Shown: positions 34,501 through 42,975 of the stretch, piece by piece
Position numbering within the stretch: the first letter of the stretch is position 1
How the letters are laid out: every line of letters begins with the position of its first letter
Origin: Sedimentisphaerales bacterium
GTDB lineage: Bacteria > Planctomycetota > Phycisphaerae > Sedimentisphaerales > SM23-30
Direction: 5' to 3'
NCBI GenBank assembly: GCA_016934515.1
Contig: JAFGSR010000227.1
Span: 1 to 51,475 of the forward strand
DNA length: 51,475 nucleotides
Translations under genes and position numbers: made by a program
Notes under the pieces: model-generated
Databases searched by the model: none
What the model saw: the letters and a program-made list of their open reading frames with translations, nothing else
What the model was told of the DNA's origin: nothing

Positions 34501-34863
34501 GAGATAAGCATTACCCTTGTCATCAACAACACAGTCGTTTGAATGAGTTTGAACACCACTCCCCGCCAATGGGCCGCTGTAGGTGCTATTGTAGATGTCA
34601 ATTACGTAGAGTCCTGACTTGGCTGCGGTGGTGGCCTCGTCATTGGCTAAATAGATTCGGTCGTAGCCATCAGGGCCGGTATGGGTGGGGTCAAAACACG
34701 GGCCTTGTCCAACTGTTATCCACGTCTGACTTGCATCAGTCGTATAGAAATTTCTGTATAATCCTGTCACATGGTCGCCGTACGTTACAGCGGCCTGTAC
34801 GGTTAATGGTGCCGTGAGCAGCAACAAAACAGCGAATAACATAATAAAAATTAATCTGTTCAT
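31534..34863 (-). CDS. Giant secreted protein, paralog 1: propeller, Calx-beta-like, LamG, dockerin-like
   Basis: I start at the ATG at 34863 (MNRLIFIML) with strong GGAGAAAGG upstream; this gives 1109 residues and a clean signal peptide ending VQA. Layout: seven-bladed-propeller-like region (about 25-385, with DGYDRIYLAND and FAISPDGKYLAVCASDG); two Calx-beta-like repeats (about 385-635, typified by LTFTTGNWETPQTVTVT and closing DDD/DDE); a LamG/concanavalin domain (about 645-845, NDGTAMG, GQWHHLVFTRSG, LWSIGQEW); two more Calx-beta-like repeats; and a final dockerin-like EF-hand tail MDFNEDCYVDLVDMASLISEW. Probably an exported carbohydrate- or surface-binding protein. Paralogs lie at 35.0-38.8 and 39.9-42.9 kb. 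Confidence 0.88.
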   Translation of the reverse strand: MNRLIFIMLFAVLLLLTAPLTVQAAVTYGDHVTGLYRNFYTTDASQTWITVGQGPCFDPTHTGPDGYDRIYLANDEATTAAKSGLYVIDIYNSTYSGPLAGSGVQTHSNDCVVDDKGNAYLVYDYTTQLWKITDPLGTPTVTQTLGLYGPGTDDDPFCVDVVPSWRFNVGGDNFEPGLDLVVFDNDLGQGGPEAVTIVDKNSTLASQIFDTIWSSSAGQNGYGASNKFDGYYYVARYGSGTLLLTGVVGSDTLPYIERMKSNGTMERVYLNDPTMQREIDNSIECNPVDGSVWIPIRTPGTQDHIYYRIDAANAASLGGGYYLAEITAEVTITDDDGYNVVTNGFAISPDGKYLAVCASDGQDQIYVYSIVSEKIITLDTLQLDLAEAGPTTGSYTVTCEEQPDPNVVIIATPSSIYGIGEPNHIKLNAAGWGESISLVFSSTNWETPQTVAVTIKDDGIWNRPGVYDEDTYTLVVEHSAVSTDPDFDGYLVKDFTATVTDDDVPAMTITESNNWTLVEEGGATDSYVVAITGVEPNASVLVEIDPNNAEVKLNGGTAGATLTLTFTTGNWETPQTVTVTADDDADVEGWGYTMLASTVSTSQYAGYPLGDVKVFIEDDEAPSPALYKDIVLYVPFDGDLKDYSGHNNDGTAMGGAGTYDTGRFGQAIDLDGVNDWIEVDEVAPYTAGCETHITVSKWVKTVEIADKYFVSCNTAAKGNVVLIGEQYGLYKAYDTSNHLTQTPISDGQWHHLVFTRSGALTTLYVDGVAEHTYNSTFVMNADDLWSIGQEWDTNPSQFVDALIDDVAIWTRVLSPLEIARLAYNNQPAPYGPGLRVTPAAEPLVVAEGGDPNTFTVALNTQPSADVFVELDPDPNEVSLGAGLGVNVTLTFTSANWDTEQTVTISTVDDTTYNDEPTITISMEASGDADYLGVTASIDVEYVENDTPTMTIDPPSLAIIEADSDTYTVVLDLNPKVDVLVTVDPNGAPEENGMEVNLGNGFGVPVVLTFTTGNYSTPQTITVTVIGDTVLTADRISRITHTAASAGDYDQVTGDDELVTILEDECGHWGFDPMDFNEDCYVDLVDMASLISEWLGCTMPYQSGCVDLSD

Positions 34864-34936
34864 ACCTTTCTCCTTTTTGAAGAAAACCATATTCTTTTTC
34901 CTGTTTAATGCGGTGTCCTGACCACCAAGCCACCAC
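34861..34936 (-). promoter_or_regulatory. Conserved leader of giant paralog 1
   Basis: The 5' leader matches that of paralog 2: CTTGGTGGTCAGG, then TTTAACAGG-like sequence and GGTTTTCTTCAAAAAGGAG before AAAGGTATGAACAG. GGTG and CACC flank the TTGGTGGTCAG loop. The shared part spans about 75 bases, longer than a ribosome site needs. Confidence 0.5.
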
Positions 34937-34982
34937 TGAATTTTCTTTTTTGACTTCATCTAATCTTACCGTTATCGGCGGG

Positions 34983-35014
34983 CAGCGCCCCGGCGGTTTA
35001 TCGCCGGGGCGCTG
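34983..35014. terminator. Strong hairpin between giant paralogs 1 and 2
   Basis: CAGCGCCCCGGCG and CGCCGGGGCGCTG form a perfect 13-base GC-rich stem with a six-base loop. It lies 3' of paralog 2 and 5' of paralog 1 (both minus). There is no T-tract on either side, so it could be a terminator of the Rho-assisted type, a processing signal or an attenuator. Confidence 0.6.
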
Positions 35015-35043
35015 ACGCTCGTAATCATCTAAATATGCCTATC

Positions 35044-38000
35044 CTAAAAAGGAGTGCGGCCGTTACCACTATTCCAAAGATCTAACATGTGATCCGCTCT
35101 AAGGGCACGATTCCAGATGCAGACCTCGTCGACAACACCGATCCAGAAGTTGCCTTTGCTAAGCCCTCCATCATATTCCTGACCGATAGACCACAGGTCA
35201 TCAGAAGAGAAGACGGTAGTGGTAGTAAACGAACCACGAAGCTGGCCGTCAATGAATATCTTCAGTGTAGTTTCGTCCTGACTGTATCCGATCAGATGCC
35301 ACTGGCCGTCATTCAATTCGCCCGGATCACCGGCGTTGTAGGTCGTGCCATTATAGATGTTAACTATTCCTGTTTGCTTTACACCAAACAGGAGTACGTT
35401 ACCGCCCGTAGCGGTGTTAGTAGCCACCACATAGCGATCACCGCCGCTGGTACTGGTAGTATTAATCCAGGCAGAAACCGAAACGGTGTTACCCGTGGCA
35501 AATTTAGCCACATCATCTATAGTGATATAATCATCACCATAAAGCTGTATGCCCTTGCCGATCTTCGCGGCGACGAGATTCGGCTCGCCCACGCCGACAG
35601 GAGTGCCGTCGTTAGGCAAAGCGTAATCGCTCCGGAAATCTTCGTCCAGTGACCAGTATCCTACCAGTTCATCCAGGAAGTCACGCCCGCAACCGGTAGT
35701 ATAAGGCTGGGAGCAATTGGCCCAACTCATAGCGAACCAGGAATAGTCAAGCAGGTCCACCTGGCAGTCCTCGTTGAAGTCCATGGGATTGAAGCCCCAG
35801 AGACCGCAGTCGTTATCATGACCGGTAACGTACACCTTGCGTACGCCGGAACGGTCGAAATCAGTATCGCCGGCACTGGAGATGCTATGCTCGATAGTCA
35901 AGAACTCATCGCCTTCTAATTCGTCGTCATCGACAGAGGTAACTACCACCGTCTGTTCGGTGTTCCAGTTGCCCGTGGTGAAGGTCAATTCAATCGAAAC
36001 ACCGGCGCCGGCACCCAAATCGAGGTCGATCGGCGGTTCGGCGACAATATATACATTCGCGTCGGGAGCAATATCCAGCACCAACGTATAGGTATCGTTG
36101 GTGGGACCTTCCTCAAGTACGCTGGTGGAACCGTCGCTTTCGGTAACGGTCGTCAGGCTGCCCGGAGGCATAGTAACATAATGGTCCATGATGGTGGAAG
36201 CATCCAGGGCGTAGTTATACATCCGTAGATGCTCCATACTACCGCTGAAACTATTATGTTCATTATCATCGATCCAGGTGCACAGGCCGAAGGTAAAGTC
36301 GGTATCGGAGTAGTCTATGCCGCCGGGATTTCTTTCGAGTTCGTTTTCCAGAAGCCCATCGACATAAATCTGCTGTTTACTACCGTCCCAGATACCTACG
36401 ACATGGACCCACTGGCCCACCTCCGGGATAGTGGTACTGCTAACGTATTGCATACTGTCGTCGTTTTCGTAACCTTCCACCGCCACGGCGAAATTCATCG
36501 CCCCGTCAAAATTGCCACCGTTCAGGCGAAATCCGCGTTCGAAGACGCCGGTATCCACCCCGCAAGCAAGCAGAGCCGCGTTACCAGTGGTAGCATCCCG
36601 GGCAAACCAGGCTTCAACTGAAATGGCATCCTGCGGCATATAATTACCCACATCACCGGCAAAGACTATGATGTCATAGTTCGGGTCAGCCGCCGGGGTG
36701 GGTGTCTCGGCAATCAGATACTCCGGATCGACGTTCTGCGTCATGGTAGTGACTTCGCTATCAAAGTCGACGTCAGCATCATAATCGGCATCTACCGTAG
36801 AGGTATCAGCCAGGGAACCGGGGTGTGGTATGCTCAGGCTGGCGCTATTGAAGAGCCACTTACCGACCGGAACACCGGTGAAAGCTTCGTTATCGGTAAC
36901 GTTGACCCAGAGGTTATCCACAGTTACGGCATCAAAACCTGAAGTGTCATTGTTGCTATCGACAGTAATGTTGATTCTGCCGGCGTGGTTGCCTTCTTCA
37001 TCGTTATCATCAACCGCGGCGACGGTTACCGCTTGCGGCATGCTCCAAGGTGAAGCGCCGCCAGACATGGTAAAGGTCAGGGTAACCGCATCGGAAGCTC
37101 CACTTCCGGCATCTACCGTTGTTTCATTAATCGGGTCGTTTACAGTAAGGGTTACCATGACGGTAGCATTACCTGCGTCGTTATTCGGCTCGCCAAGCAG
37201 TGACACCAGCACGATATCGTTGGCCCCGCCTTCAGCCACATCGGTCGAACCGCCGGTCTCATCTATTATTACGCCGGCTACATCATTATCTGTGATGTTG
37301 GCAACGCACGGATAAATATAAACGCCGTTGTAAACCGAATCGCTACTAACGGCGGTGTGTTGTACTCTAACACTGTGATTGCCTTCCTTGACAACGTCGT
37401 CCACCGCCGAAACGGTAATAGTTTGAGGTGTATTATAATTTGCGACAGTAAAGGTCAAAGTTACCGTGCTGCCGCCGTTAATCTTAACCTGGCCGGCAGG
37501 TTTCGGTGTGGCAGTAACCACAACATTAGCATTCGGCTCCTGATCCAAAACAATTGTGTAAGTACCGGAAGTTTCGCCTTCTTCGGCCAAATTGACCAGC
37601 AGAGGATCAACCGATACGTCACCGTAATCCGATACAAGATCATATACATATAACGAATCCGGAAGGCTTGTATTGCCTGCATTGCCGTTAGGAGCCTCTA
37701 AAACCAAATACTTGCCGTCTGGCGAAATGCAAATTCCGTTCGTGACCACATTGTAACCGTCATTACCGGTAATGATAATTTCCTCGCTAACCTCTGCCAG
37801 AACATCACCACCGCCCAAGGATGTAGCATTTGCTACATCGACGCGGTAAATTATATGGTCTTCACCTGATACTCTGTTCGGCAACCAGATCGAACCATCG
37901 ACCGGATTGGCCTCGATTGAGTTATCAACCTGCATGGCCATGTCGGGATCGTTCAGGTAAACACGATGCCACACTCCGTCGGCCTTAGTGCGGCTGATGT

Positions 38001-38775
38001 AGGGCAAGGTCTCGCTGCCCACAGTATCCGTTGGAAGCATGGCGCCAGCATGAAACACATTATAAGCGTAGCCATCGAACTTACTGCAAGTGCTATACAT
38101 CCCCTTCCCCGTATTTTCAGTCCATAAGACGGCGGCGAGCGGGATTGATGGAGTACTGTTTTTATCGATGACTACAAGTGCTTCGAAAGCATTGTCATTC
38201 ATGCCGTTGTCAAACAGAACCACATCAAAACCAGCTTCAAAACTACCGCCAAAACCCGGCGGAACCAAATCTATACAGACGGGATCATCGTCACCACCTG
38301 CATCATAGTTTCCCACCAACAGCGTTTCGAATGGGGTGCCGGGGCCGCTGGGATTGTCAACCCTCCACACCTGGGGCGTATAGTCATAACAAACATAGAC
38401 ACTGCCATTTTCATCGACAACACAGTCCTGTGCATGTTCAAGGGCAGATGCCGCACCACCCAGTGCTAACCGGTCGGTGTAAGTTCCGTCGTAAATGTTA
38501 GCGGAGTAGAGCCCACTGTTGGCGTTAGTACCGGCGTCATTGTCACATACTAAAAAGAGCCGGTCGTAATTTCCATTGACATCAAAATGGGTTGGATCAA
38601 AACACTGGCCTTGTCCGGTGATAAGATACGGACTTACAGGGCTTGCAGAGGCAATATCGAAATGCTTGTTTAACCCTGTCACATAGCTGCCGGGGTACGT
38701 TACCTCGGCCCGGGCCGCCGATGGGACCACGAGCAGCAATAAAACCACGATCAACATAAAATTTAATCTGTTCAT
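35044..38775 (-). CDS. Giant secreted protein, paralog 2 with internal dockerin-like motif and two LamG domains
   Basis: Start at ATG 38775 (MNRLNFML) after GGAGAAAGG; 1243 residues with a signal peptide ending ARA. Layout: propeller-like region (about 25-400, DRLFLVCDND, ICISPDGKYLVLEA), two Calx-beta-like repeats, a first LamG (about 640-890, ISVEAWFARDATTG, GQWVHVVGIWDG), another Calx-beta-like repeat, a dockerin-like motif MDFNEDCQVDLLDYSWFAMSW at about 1005-1045, then a second LamG to the end (ISAWINTTS-like SVSAWINTTSTSGG, GQWHLIGYSQD, LWSIGQEYDG). In its paralogs the EF-hand is the last element; here a LamG follows it, suggesting a domain was appended. Substrate unknown. Confidence 0.87.
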   Translation of the reverse strand: MNRLNFMLIVVLLLLVVPSAARAEVTYPGSYVTGLNKHFDIASASPVSPYLITGQGQCFDPTHFDVNGNYDRLFLVCDNDAGTNANSGLYSANIYDGTYTDRLALGGAASALEHAQDCVVDENGSVYVCYDYTPQVWRVDNPSGPGTPFETLLVGNYDAGGDDDPVCIDLVPPGFGGSFEAGFDVVLFDNGMNDNAFEALVVIDKNSTPSIPLAAVLWTENTGKGMYSTCSKFDGYAYNVFHAGAMLPTDTVGSETLPYISRTKADGVWHRVYLNDPDMAMQVDNSIEANPVDGSIWLPNRVSGEDHIIYRVDVANATSLGGGDVLAEVSEEIIITGNDGYNVVTNGICISPDGKYLVLEAPNGNAGNTSLPDSLYVYDLVSDYGDVSVDPLLVNLAEEGETSGTYTIVLDQEPNANVVVTATPKPAGQVKINGGSTVTLTFTVANYNTPQTITVSAVDDVVKEGNHSVRVQHTAVSSDSVYNGVYIYPCVANITDNDVAGVIIDETGGSTDVAEGGANDIVLVSLLGEPNNDAGNATVMVTLTVNDPINETTVDAGSGASDAVTLTFTMSGGASPWSMPQAVTVAAVDDNDEEGNHAGRINITVDSNNDTSGFDAVTVDNLWVNVTDNEAFTGVPVGKWLFNSASLSIPHPGSLADTSTVDADYDADVDFDSEVTTMTQNVDPEYLIAETPTPAADPNYDIIVFAGDVGNYMPQDAISVEAWFARDATTGNAALLACGVDTGVFERGFRLNGGNFDGAMNFAVAVEGYENDDSMQYVSSTTIPEVGQWVHVVGIWDGSKQQIYVDGLLENELERNPGGIDYSDTDFTFGLCTWIDDNEHNSFSGSMEHLRMYNYALDASTIMDHYVTMPPGSLTTVTESDGSTSVLEEGPTNDTYTLVLDIAPDANVYIVAEPPIDLDLGAGAGVSIELTFTTGNWNTEQTVVVTSVDDDELEGDEFLTIEHSISSAGDTDFDRSGVRKVYVTGHDNDCGLWGFNPMDFNEDCQVDLLDYSWFAMSWANCSQPYTTGCGRDFLDELVGYWSLDEDFRSDYALPNDGTPVGVGEPNLVAAKIGKGIQLYGDDYITIDDVAKFATGNTVSVSAWINTTSTSGGDRYVVATNTATGGNVLLFGVKQTGIVNIYNGTTYNAGDPGELNDGQWHLIGYSQDETTLKIFIDGQLRGSFTTTTVFSSDDLWSIGQEYDGGLSKGNFWIGVVDEVCIWNRALRADHMLDLWNSGNGRTPF

Positions 38776-38850
38776 ACCTTTCTCCTTTTTGAAGAAAACC
38801 AAATTTCTCTACCTGTTCAATCTGCGGCGCCCTGACCACCAAGGCACCTC
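38773..38850 (-). promoter_or_regulatory. Conserved leader of giant paralog 2
   Basis: Shares CTTGGTGGTCAGG and the whole GGTTTTCTTCAAAAAGGAG start region with paralog 1. GGTGCC and GGCGCC can pair around the conserved TTGGTGGTCAG loop; the sequence of the stem differs from paralog 1 while pairing is partly kept, which hints at a structured leader. Confidence 0.5.
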
Positions 38851-39772
38851 AATCTAAACTTTACTACTTTTTATATCCGCAGCCACAACAAATAGTTGCG
38901 GCAATTGATACTGCCCTCACCGGTTACCCGCTTTTTCTGTCCTCCGAAGCCGAATACATTAATACCCTGCTATCCGTAATGACAGGTGAAGTTGTAACTG
39001 CTTCTAACTCAAACATATAAATCTCTTGAGCAAAACCTCCATCTTTATCAACCGGCTGATTCCGGCAATGTGAATAAAAACGCTATCTCCTTTTCATCTA
39101 GACTATCAGAAAACGGCCTTCTGGTTTCACCATATTGCGCATATAAATAACCATTTTCCGCATACATAATCCTATCGCCTTTGCCTACCTAATTATTATG
39201 GGTCCCTTGTTGTTTTCTTGGCCTAAATCTTCACGGCATCTCAGCCGGCTAGGGCAAATCGAAGGTGTAAATCAGGTTTTCCGGAATCCATTCCACTATG
39301 CTTAATCGACAAAAGAACCCACCGAAAAAAGTACAAAATAGCAACGTGGACTCTCGATGGGGCAATACCTAAGAAGTGTTCTGCGTGTTTTTCCAGAATA
39401 TACATTGCCATTTTTAAGCAAAACAAATGATCCCATTAATGTATGCATGGATTGTTAACGGAATTATGTCTGCAGATGATGGTATGCGGGTTTTTTGCTT
39501 ATTTCTTACAATTTAAACCGTTTAAACTCAAAGTCAAAGATTCTTAAGCACGTCCGGAATAGTCTAATATATCGATCCCGCCGGCAGTTTATAATTCCCA
39601 AACAGAACATTGATACATGTTTAAAAATTTACTGTGATTCGGTCAAGACCTGTTTGCGTCTTACGCAAAATGGTTAAATCCGTGCGCAACATGGTGATTT
39701 ACGGGAGGATTTTCTGACTATACTCAAAATACGATAAGGATTGTAAAAAAAGGACTTAATTATCGTTTTCAC
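38851..39772. other. Long intergenic region between divergent giant paralogs
   Basis: About 900 bases. Contains a hairpin GCCACAAC/GTTGCGGC (38882-38902), a decayed minus-strand coding remnant (38924-39230), and an AT-rich stretch with no recognisable gene. The 61-residue minus ORF at 39241-39426 and the plus ORF at 39495-39677 have no supported identity. Confidence 0.5.
38924..39230 (-). pseudogene. Probable decayed coding remnant, two or more frameshifts
   Basis: On the minus strand, consecutive reading-frame pieces give protein-like sequence that only joins by frameshifts: DLGQENNKGPIIIR (one frame), then VGKGDRIMYAENGYLYAQYG and on to FLFTLPESAG followed by a stop at 39060-39058, then, one base shifted, VDKDGGFAQEIYMFELEAVT ending at 38924. 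Each piece continues where the last stops and composition looks coding. I cannot name the family. It may instead be chance, as the pieces are only 14-50 residues. Confidence 0.3.
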
Positions 39773-39801
39773 TTGACATTCTTTTTTGACGATGATAGAA
39801 T
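39773..39801 (+). promoter_or_regulatory. Sigma-70-type promoter of giant paralog 3
   Basis: TTGACA (39773-39778) and TAGAAT (39796-39801) are separated by exactly 17 bases, both near consensus, about 128 bases upstream of the paralog 3 ATG. Confidence 0.65.
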
Positions 39802-39928
39802 AGCTGAAAAGAAGCTGAATGGGGTTGTGCAGTTTCGACTTGCTGTTTTTGAGCCTTATATTAAAGTTACGTAATGGGGGCTTGTGTGTGGTTACGAACA
39901 GATTTTTCAGAAGCAAAGTGTAGTTGAT

Positions 39929-42871
39929 ATGAACAAATTAATTTTTATTATGTTATGCGTTGTTTTGTTGCTGTTTGTGGCACCATTATCGGTCCGGGCC
40001 GCGGTAACCTACGGCGACCATGTGACAGGGTTATACAATTGGTTCTATATAACTGATGCATCTTCAACCTGGATCAGTTGTGGACAAGGTCCGGCTTTTG
40101 ATCCTACACATACCGGCCCCGATGGCTACGACCGGGTCTATTTAGTCAATGACTCAGACAATGCAACCACCGCGGGACTCTACTCGGTTGACATCTACAA
40201 TGGTACCTACAGCGGCATATTGGCGCTGAGTGGTAATCAGTATCATGCACAAGACTGTATTGTTGATCCCAGTGGTAATGCTTATGTTATCTATGACTAT
40301 ACGCCCCAGGTATTTAAGGTTACTGATCCCAGCGGCGCCGCGATCGTAACCCAAATGCTGGGAAACTATGATGCAGGCGGTGACGATGATCCTTTCTGTA
40401 TAGATTTGGTGCCGCCGGGTTTTAACGTTGGTGGCGACACTTATGAGGCGGGTCTTGATCTGGTTGTTTTTGACAACGGCATTAATGACAATGGTGTCGA
40501 AGCAGTTCTAGTCATTGATAAAACCAGCACGGTGGCATCTCCGCTCTTCACCGTCGAATGGTCTTCTAGCGCTGGAATTAATATGTATGGCACTTGCAGC
40601 GAGGTCGATGGCTACGCTTATGCGGCATTTTACGGCACCGGCACCCTTCTTTTTACGGATACTGTGGGAAGCGATACCCTGCCTTACATCAGCCGCATGA
40701 AGAGCGATGGAGTGTGGGAACGTGTTTTCCTGAACGATCCCACCATGGAATTGGAGATTGATAATACACTCGAGGCCAACCCGGCCGATGGTTCGTTATG
40801 GATGCCGATCAGGACACCGGGTACGCAGGATCACGTATATTACCGTATCGATGCAGCAAATGCAGTTAGCCTGGGCGGAGGTGATTATCTGGCGGAAATT
40901 ACCGCCGAGGTTACTCTTACCGGCGCTGACGGTTACAATGTCGTTACGAACGGATTTGGCATTTCACCAGACGGCAAGTATTTGGCGGTATGTGCTGCTG
41001 ACGGTCGGGATTCAATGTATGTATTTTCTATCTTGTCGGGAAGCGTTAATATTGATCCTGTTCAGCTCGAATTGTCCGAGGCCGGTCCCACCACGGGCAG
41101 TTATACCGTGGCTTGCTCGCAGGAACCGGGCCAGAATGTCTACATTACCGCGACGCCCTCCAGTGCCGGTACCGGCAGTCCTGACAATATCAAGCTTAAT
41201 ACCGCCGACTGGGGTGATCCCATCAGCCTGACATTCACTACGGGTAACTGGAGCATTCCTCAAACGGTTGCGGTTACTATTAAGGATGACGGCATCTGGA
41301 ACCGTCCGGGTGTCTATGATGAAGACACCTATACCCTCGTAGTCGAACACACCTCCGCAAGTGGCAATCCTGCCTATGATGGTGTTCCGGTAGCTGATTT
41401 TACTGCAACAGTCACGGATGACGATTTTCCAGAGTTGGAAGTTTCCGTCAGCAATAACTGGAACCATGTGGAAGAGGGCGGTTTCACCGACAGTTACGTT
41501 ATTCAGATTACCGGGTGTGAGCCTGATGTATATCCGATGATTATTGAAGTTAACCCGGACAATGCCGAAGTCAAACTCAACGGCCTGGCCGCCGGGGCAA
41601 CACTTACCCTGTCGTTTACGGCAGGTAACTGGGCCACGCCACAGACGGTCAATATCGAGGCCGACGATGACGGCGATTCGGAAGATTATCACACCTCCGT
41701 GCTTACTCAAACAGTTAGTGGGGGAGTCTATGATGGTTATTCATTGGCGGTTCAAACGGTCTGGATCTCCGATGACGAAATCCCTGCCCCTCCTCTGTAC
41801 GAGGATATGGTTCTTTACACCCCGTTAAACGGAAACACCCTGGATTTTTCCGGATTGTCAAACAACGGTATCCCAATGGGAGGTCCCGGGTATGACACAG
41901 GCCGGTTCGGCCAGGCTGTGGATTTGGATGGCGTAAACGATTATGTTGAAGTGAATTTGGTGGCTGATGACATCGCTGGTAGTCAGACTCATGTCTCAGT
42001 TAGCAAGTGGGTCAAAACAACAGACTACGCTGATAAATATATCGTTGCTTGTAATACTGCAGATAAGGGTAACGTCGTCTTGATTGGTATGCAAAACGGA
42101 CTTTATAAAGCGTATGATGGTGCGAACCATTTTGCCTCTTCGCGGGTGGATGACGATCAATGGCATCATCTGGCTTTTACTCGAAGCGGCTCGACCACGA
42201 AACTGTACATTGATGGAATTGCCGAAGCTACCTATAGCTCTTCGTTCGTTATGAACTCGAACGATCTGTGGTCAATAGGCCAGGAATGGGATCCCGCCGG
42301 TACCAGTCAGCATATTGAAGCTGTTATTGACGAGGTTGCTGTCTGGAAACGCACGTTGAGTCCTATCGACATACTCCAAATAGCTCGGGACGGGCTTCCG
42401 CTGCCTTTTTTGGGTATCATTGTCTCCCCGGCGGCAGACCCCTTATCCGTGACCGAGGGCGGCGATCCCAATACTTACACATTGGTGCCTAATCGTGCAC
42501 CCAGTGCGGACGTGCAGGTTACGGCAACTCCGGTAGACGAAAATGTTGATCTGGGCAGTGGTCCGGGGGTGGCGATTACATTGACCTTTACTACCAGTAA
42601 CTGGGATACGGCTCAAACCATAACGGTATATGCCGTAGATGATGAAGAATTCGAAGGCAAGATTCCTCATATTGCCATAATTAACCACAGTTCCGTGAGC
42701 GGCGATAGTTATTTCAATAATCTCAACATTCAATCGGTGAATGTTAGTATTACCGATAACGACTGTGGCTACTGGGGTTTTCTGCAGACAGATCTAAACC
42801 ACGACTGCTTTGTTAACCTGGAGGATTTTGCCTTGCTTGCCCTGCGATGGCTTGATTCTGGTTTACCTTAA
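39929..42871 (+). CDS. Giant secreted protein, paralog 3: propeller, Calx-beta-like, LamG, dockerin-like
   Basis: The chosen ATG at 39929 (MNKLIFIML) aligns with the starts of paralogs 1 and 2 and gives 980 residues with a signal peptide ending VRA; the track's upstream GTG adds 15 residues. Layout: propeller-like region (about 24-385, DGYDRVYLVNDS, FGISPDGKYLAVCAADG), two Calx-beta-like repeats, LamG (about 640-830, NGIPMGG, DQWHHLAFTRSG, LWSIGQEW), one further Calx-beta-like repeat, and an EF-hand tail TDLNHDCFVNLEDFALLALRW. Paralog 1 has one more Calx-beta-like repeat near the end. Close similarity through propeller and LamG shows recent duplication; the + orientation implies an inversion or separate insertion. 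No strong Shine-Dalgarno site. Confidence 0.87.
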   Translation: MNKLIFIMLCVVLLLFVAPLSVRAAVTYGDHVTGLYNWFYITDASSTWISCGQGPAFDPTHTGPDGYDRVYLVNDSDNATTAGLYSVDIYNGTYSGILALSGNQYHAQDCIVDPSGNAYVIYDYTPQVFKVTDPSGAAIVTQMLGNYDAGGDDDPFCIDLVPPGFNVGGDTYEAGLDLVVFDNGINDNGVEAVLVIDKTSTVASPLFTVEWSSSAGINMYGTCSEVDGYAYAAFYGTGTLLFTDTVGSDTLPYISRMKSDGVWERVFLNDPTMELEIDNTLEANPADGSLWMPIRTPGTQDHVYYRIDAANAVSLGGGDYLAEITAEVTLTGADGYNVVTNGFGISPDGKYLAVCAADGRDSMYVFSILSGSVNIDPVQLELSEAGPTTGSYTVACSQEPGQNVYITATPSSAGTGSPDNIKLNTADWGDPISLTFTTGNWSIPQTVAVTIKDDGIWNRPGVYDEDTYTLVVEHTSASGNPAYDGVPVADFTATVTDDDFPELEVSVSNNWNHVEEGGFTDSYVIQITGCEPDVYPMIIEVNPDNAEVKLNGLAAGATLTLSFTAGNWATPQTVNIEADDDGDSEDYHTSVLTQTVSGGVYDGYSLAVQTVWISDDEIPAPPLYEDMVLYTPLNGNTLDFSGLSNNGIPMGGPGYDTGRFGQAVDLDGVNDYVEVNLVADDIAGSQTHVSVSKWVKTTDYADKYIVACNTADKGNVVLIGMQNGLYKAYDGANHFASSRVDDDQWHHLAFTRSGSTTKLYIDGIAEATYSSSFVMNSNDLWSIGQEWDPAGTSQHIEAVIDEVAVWKRTLSPIDILQIARDGLPLPFLGIIVSPAADPLSVTEGGDPNTYTLVPNRAPSADVQVTATPVDENVDLGSGPGVAITLTFTTSNWDTAQTITVYAVDDEEFEGKIPHIAIINHSSVSGDSYFNNLNIQSVNVSITDNDCGYWGFLQTDLNHDCFVNLEDFALLALRWLDSGLP

Positions 42872-42975
42872 ACGAATAAGCCTTCCGAATTATTGGTGAA
42901 ATGAAACATCTAAATTAATACATCAATGATTACCTTGCCTGGGTAGATAAGTTAAAGAAGTTGAGGAGATGCGTT

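Noticed and set aside
39241-39426. 61-residue minus ORF resembling a transposase or integrase start
   Set aside because: No catalytic motif or inverted repeats were seen; likely part of decayed sequence.
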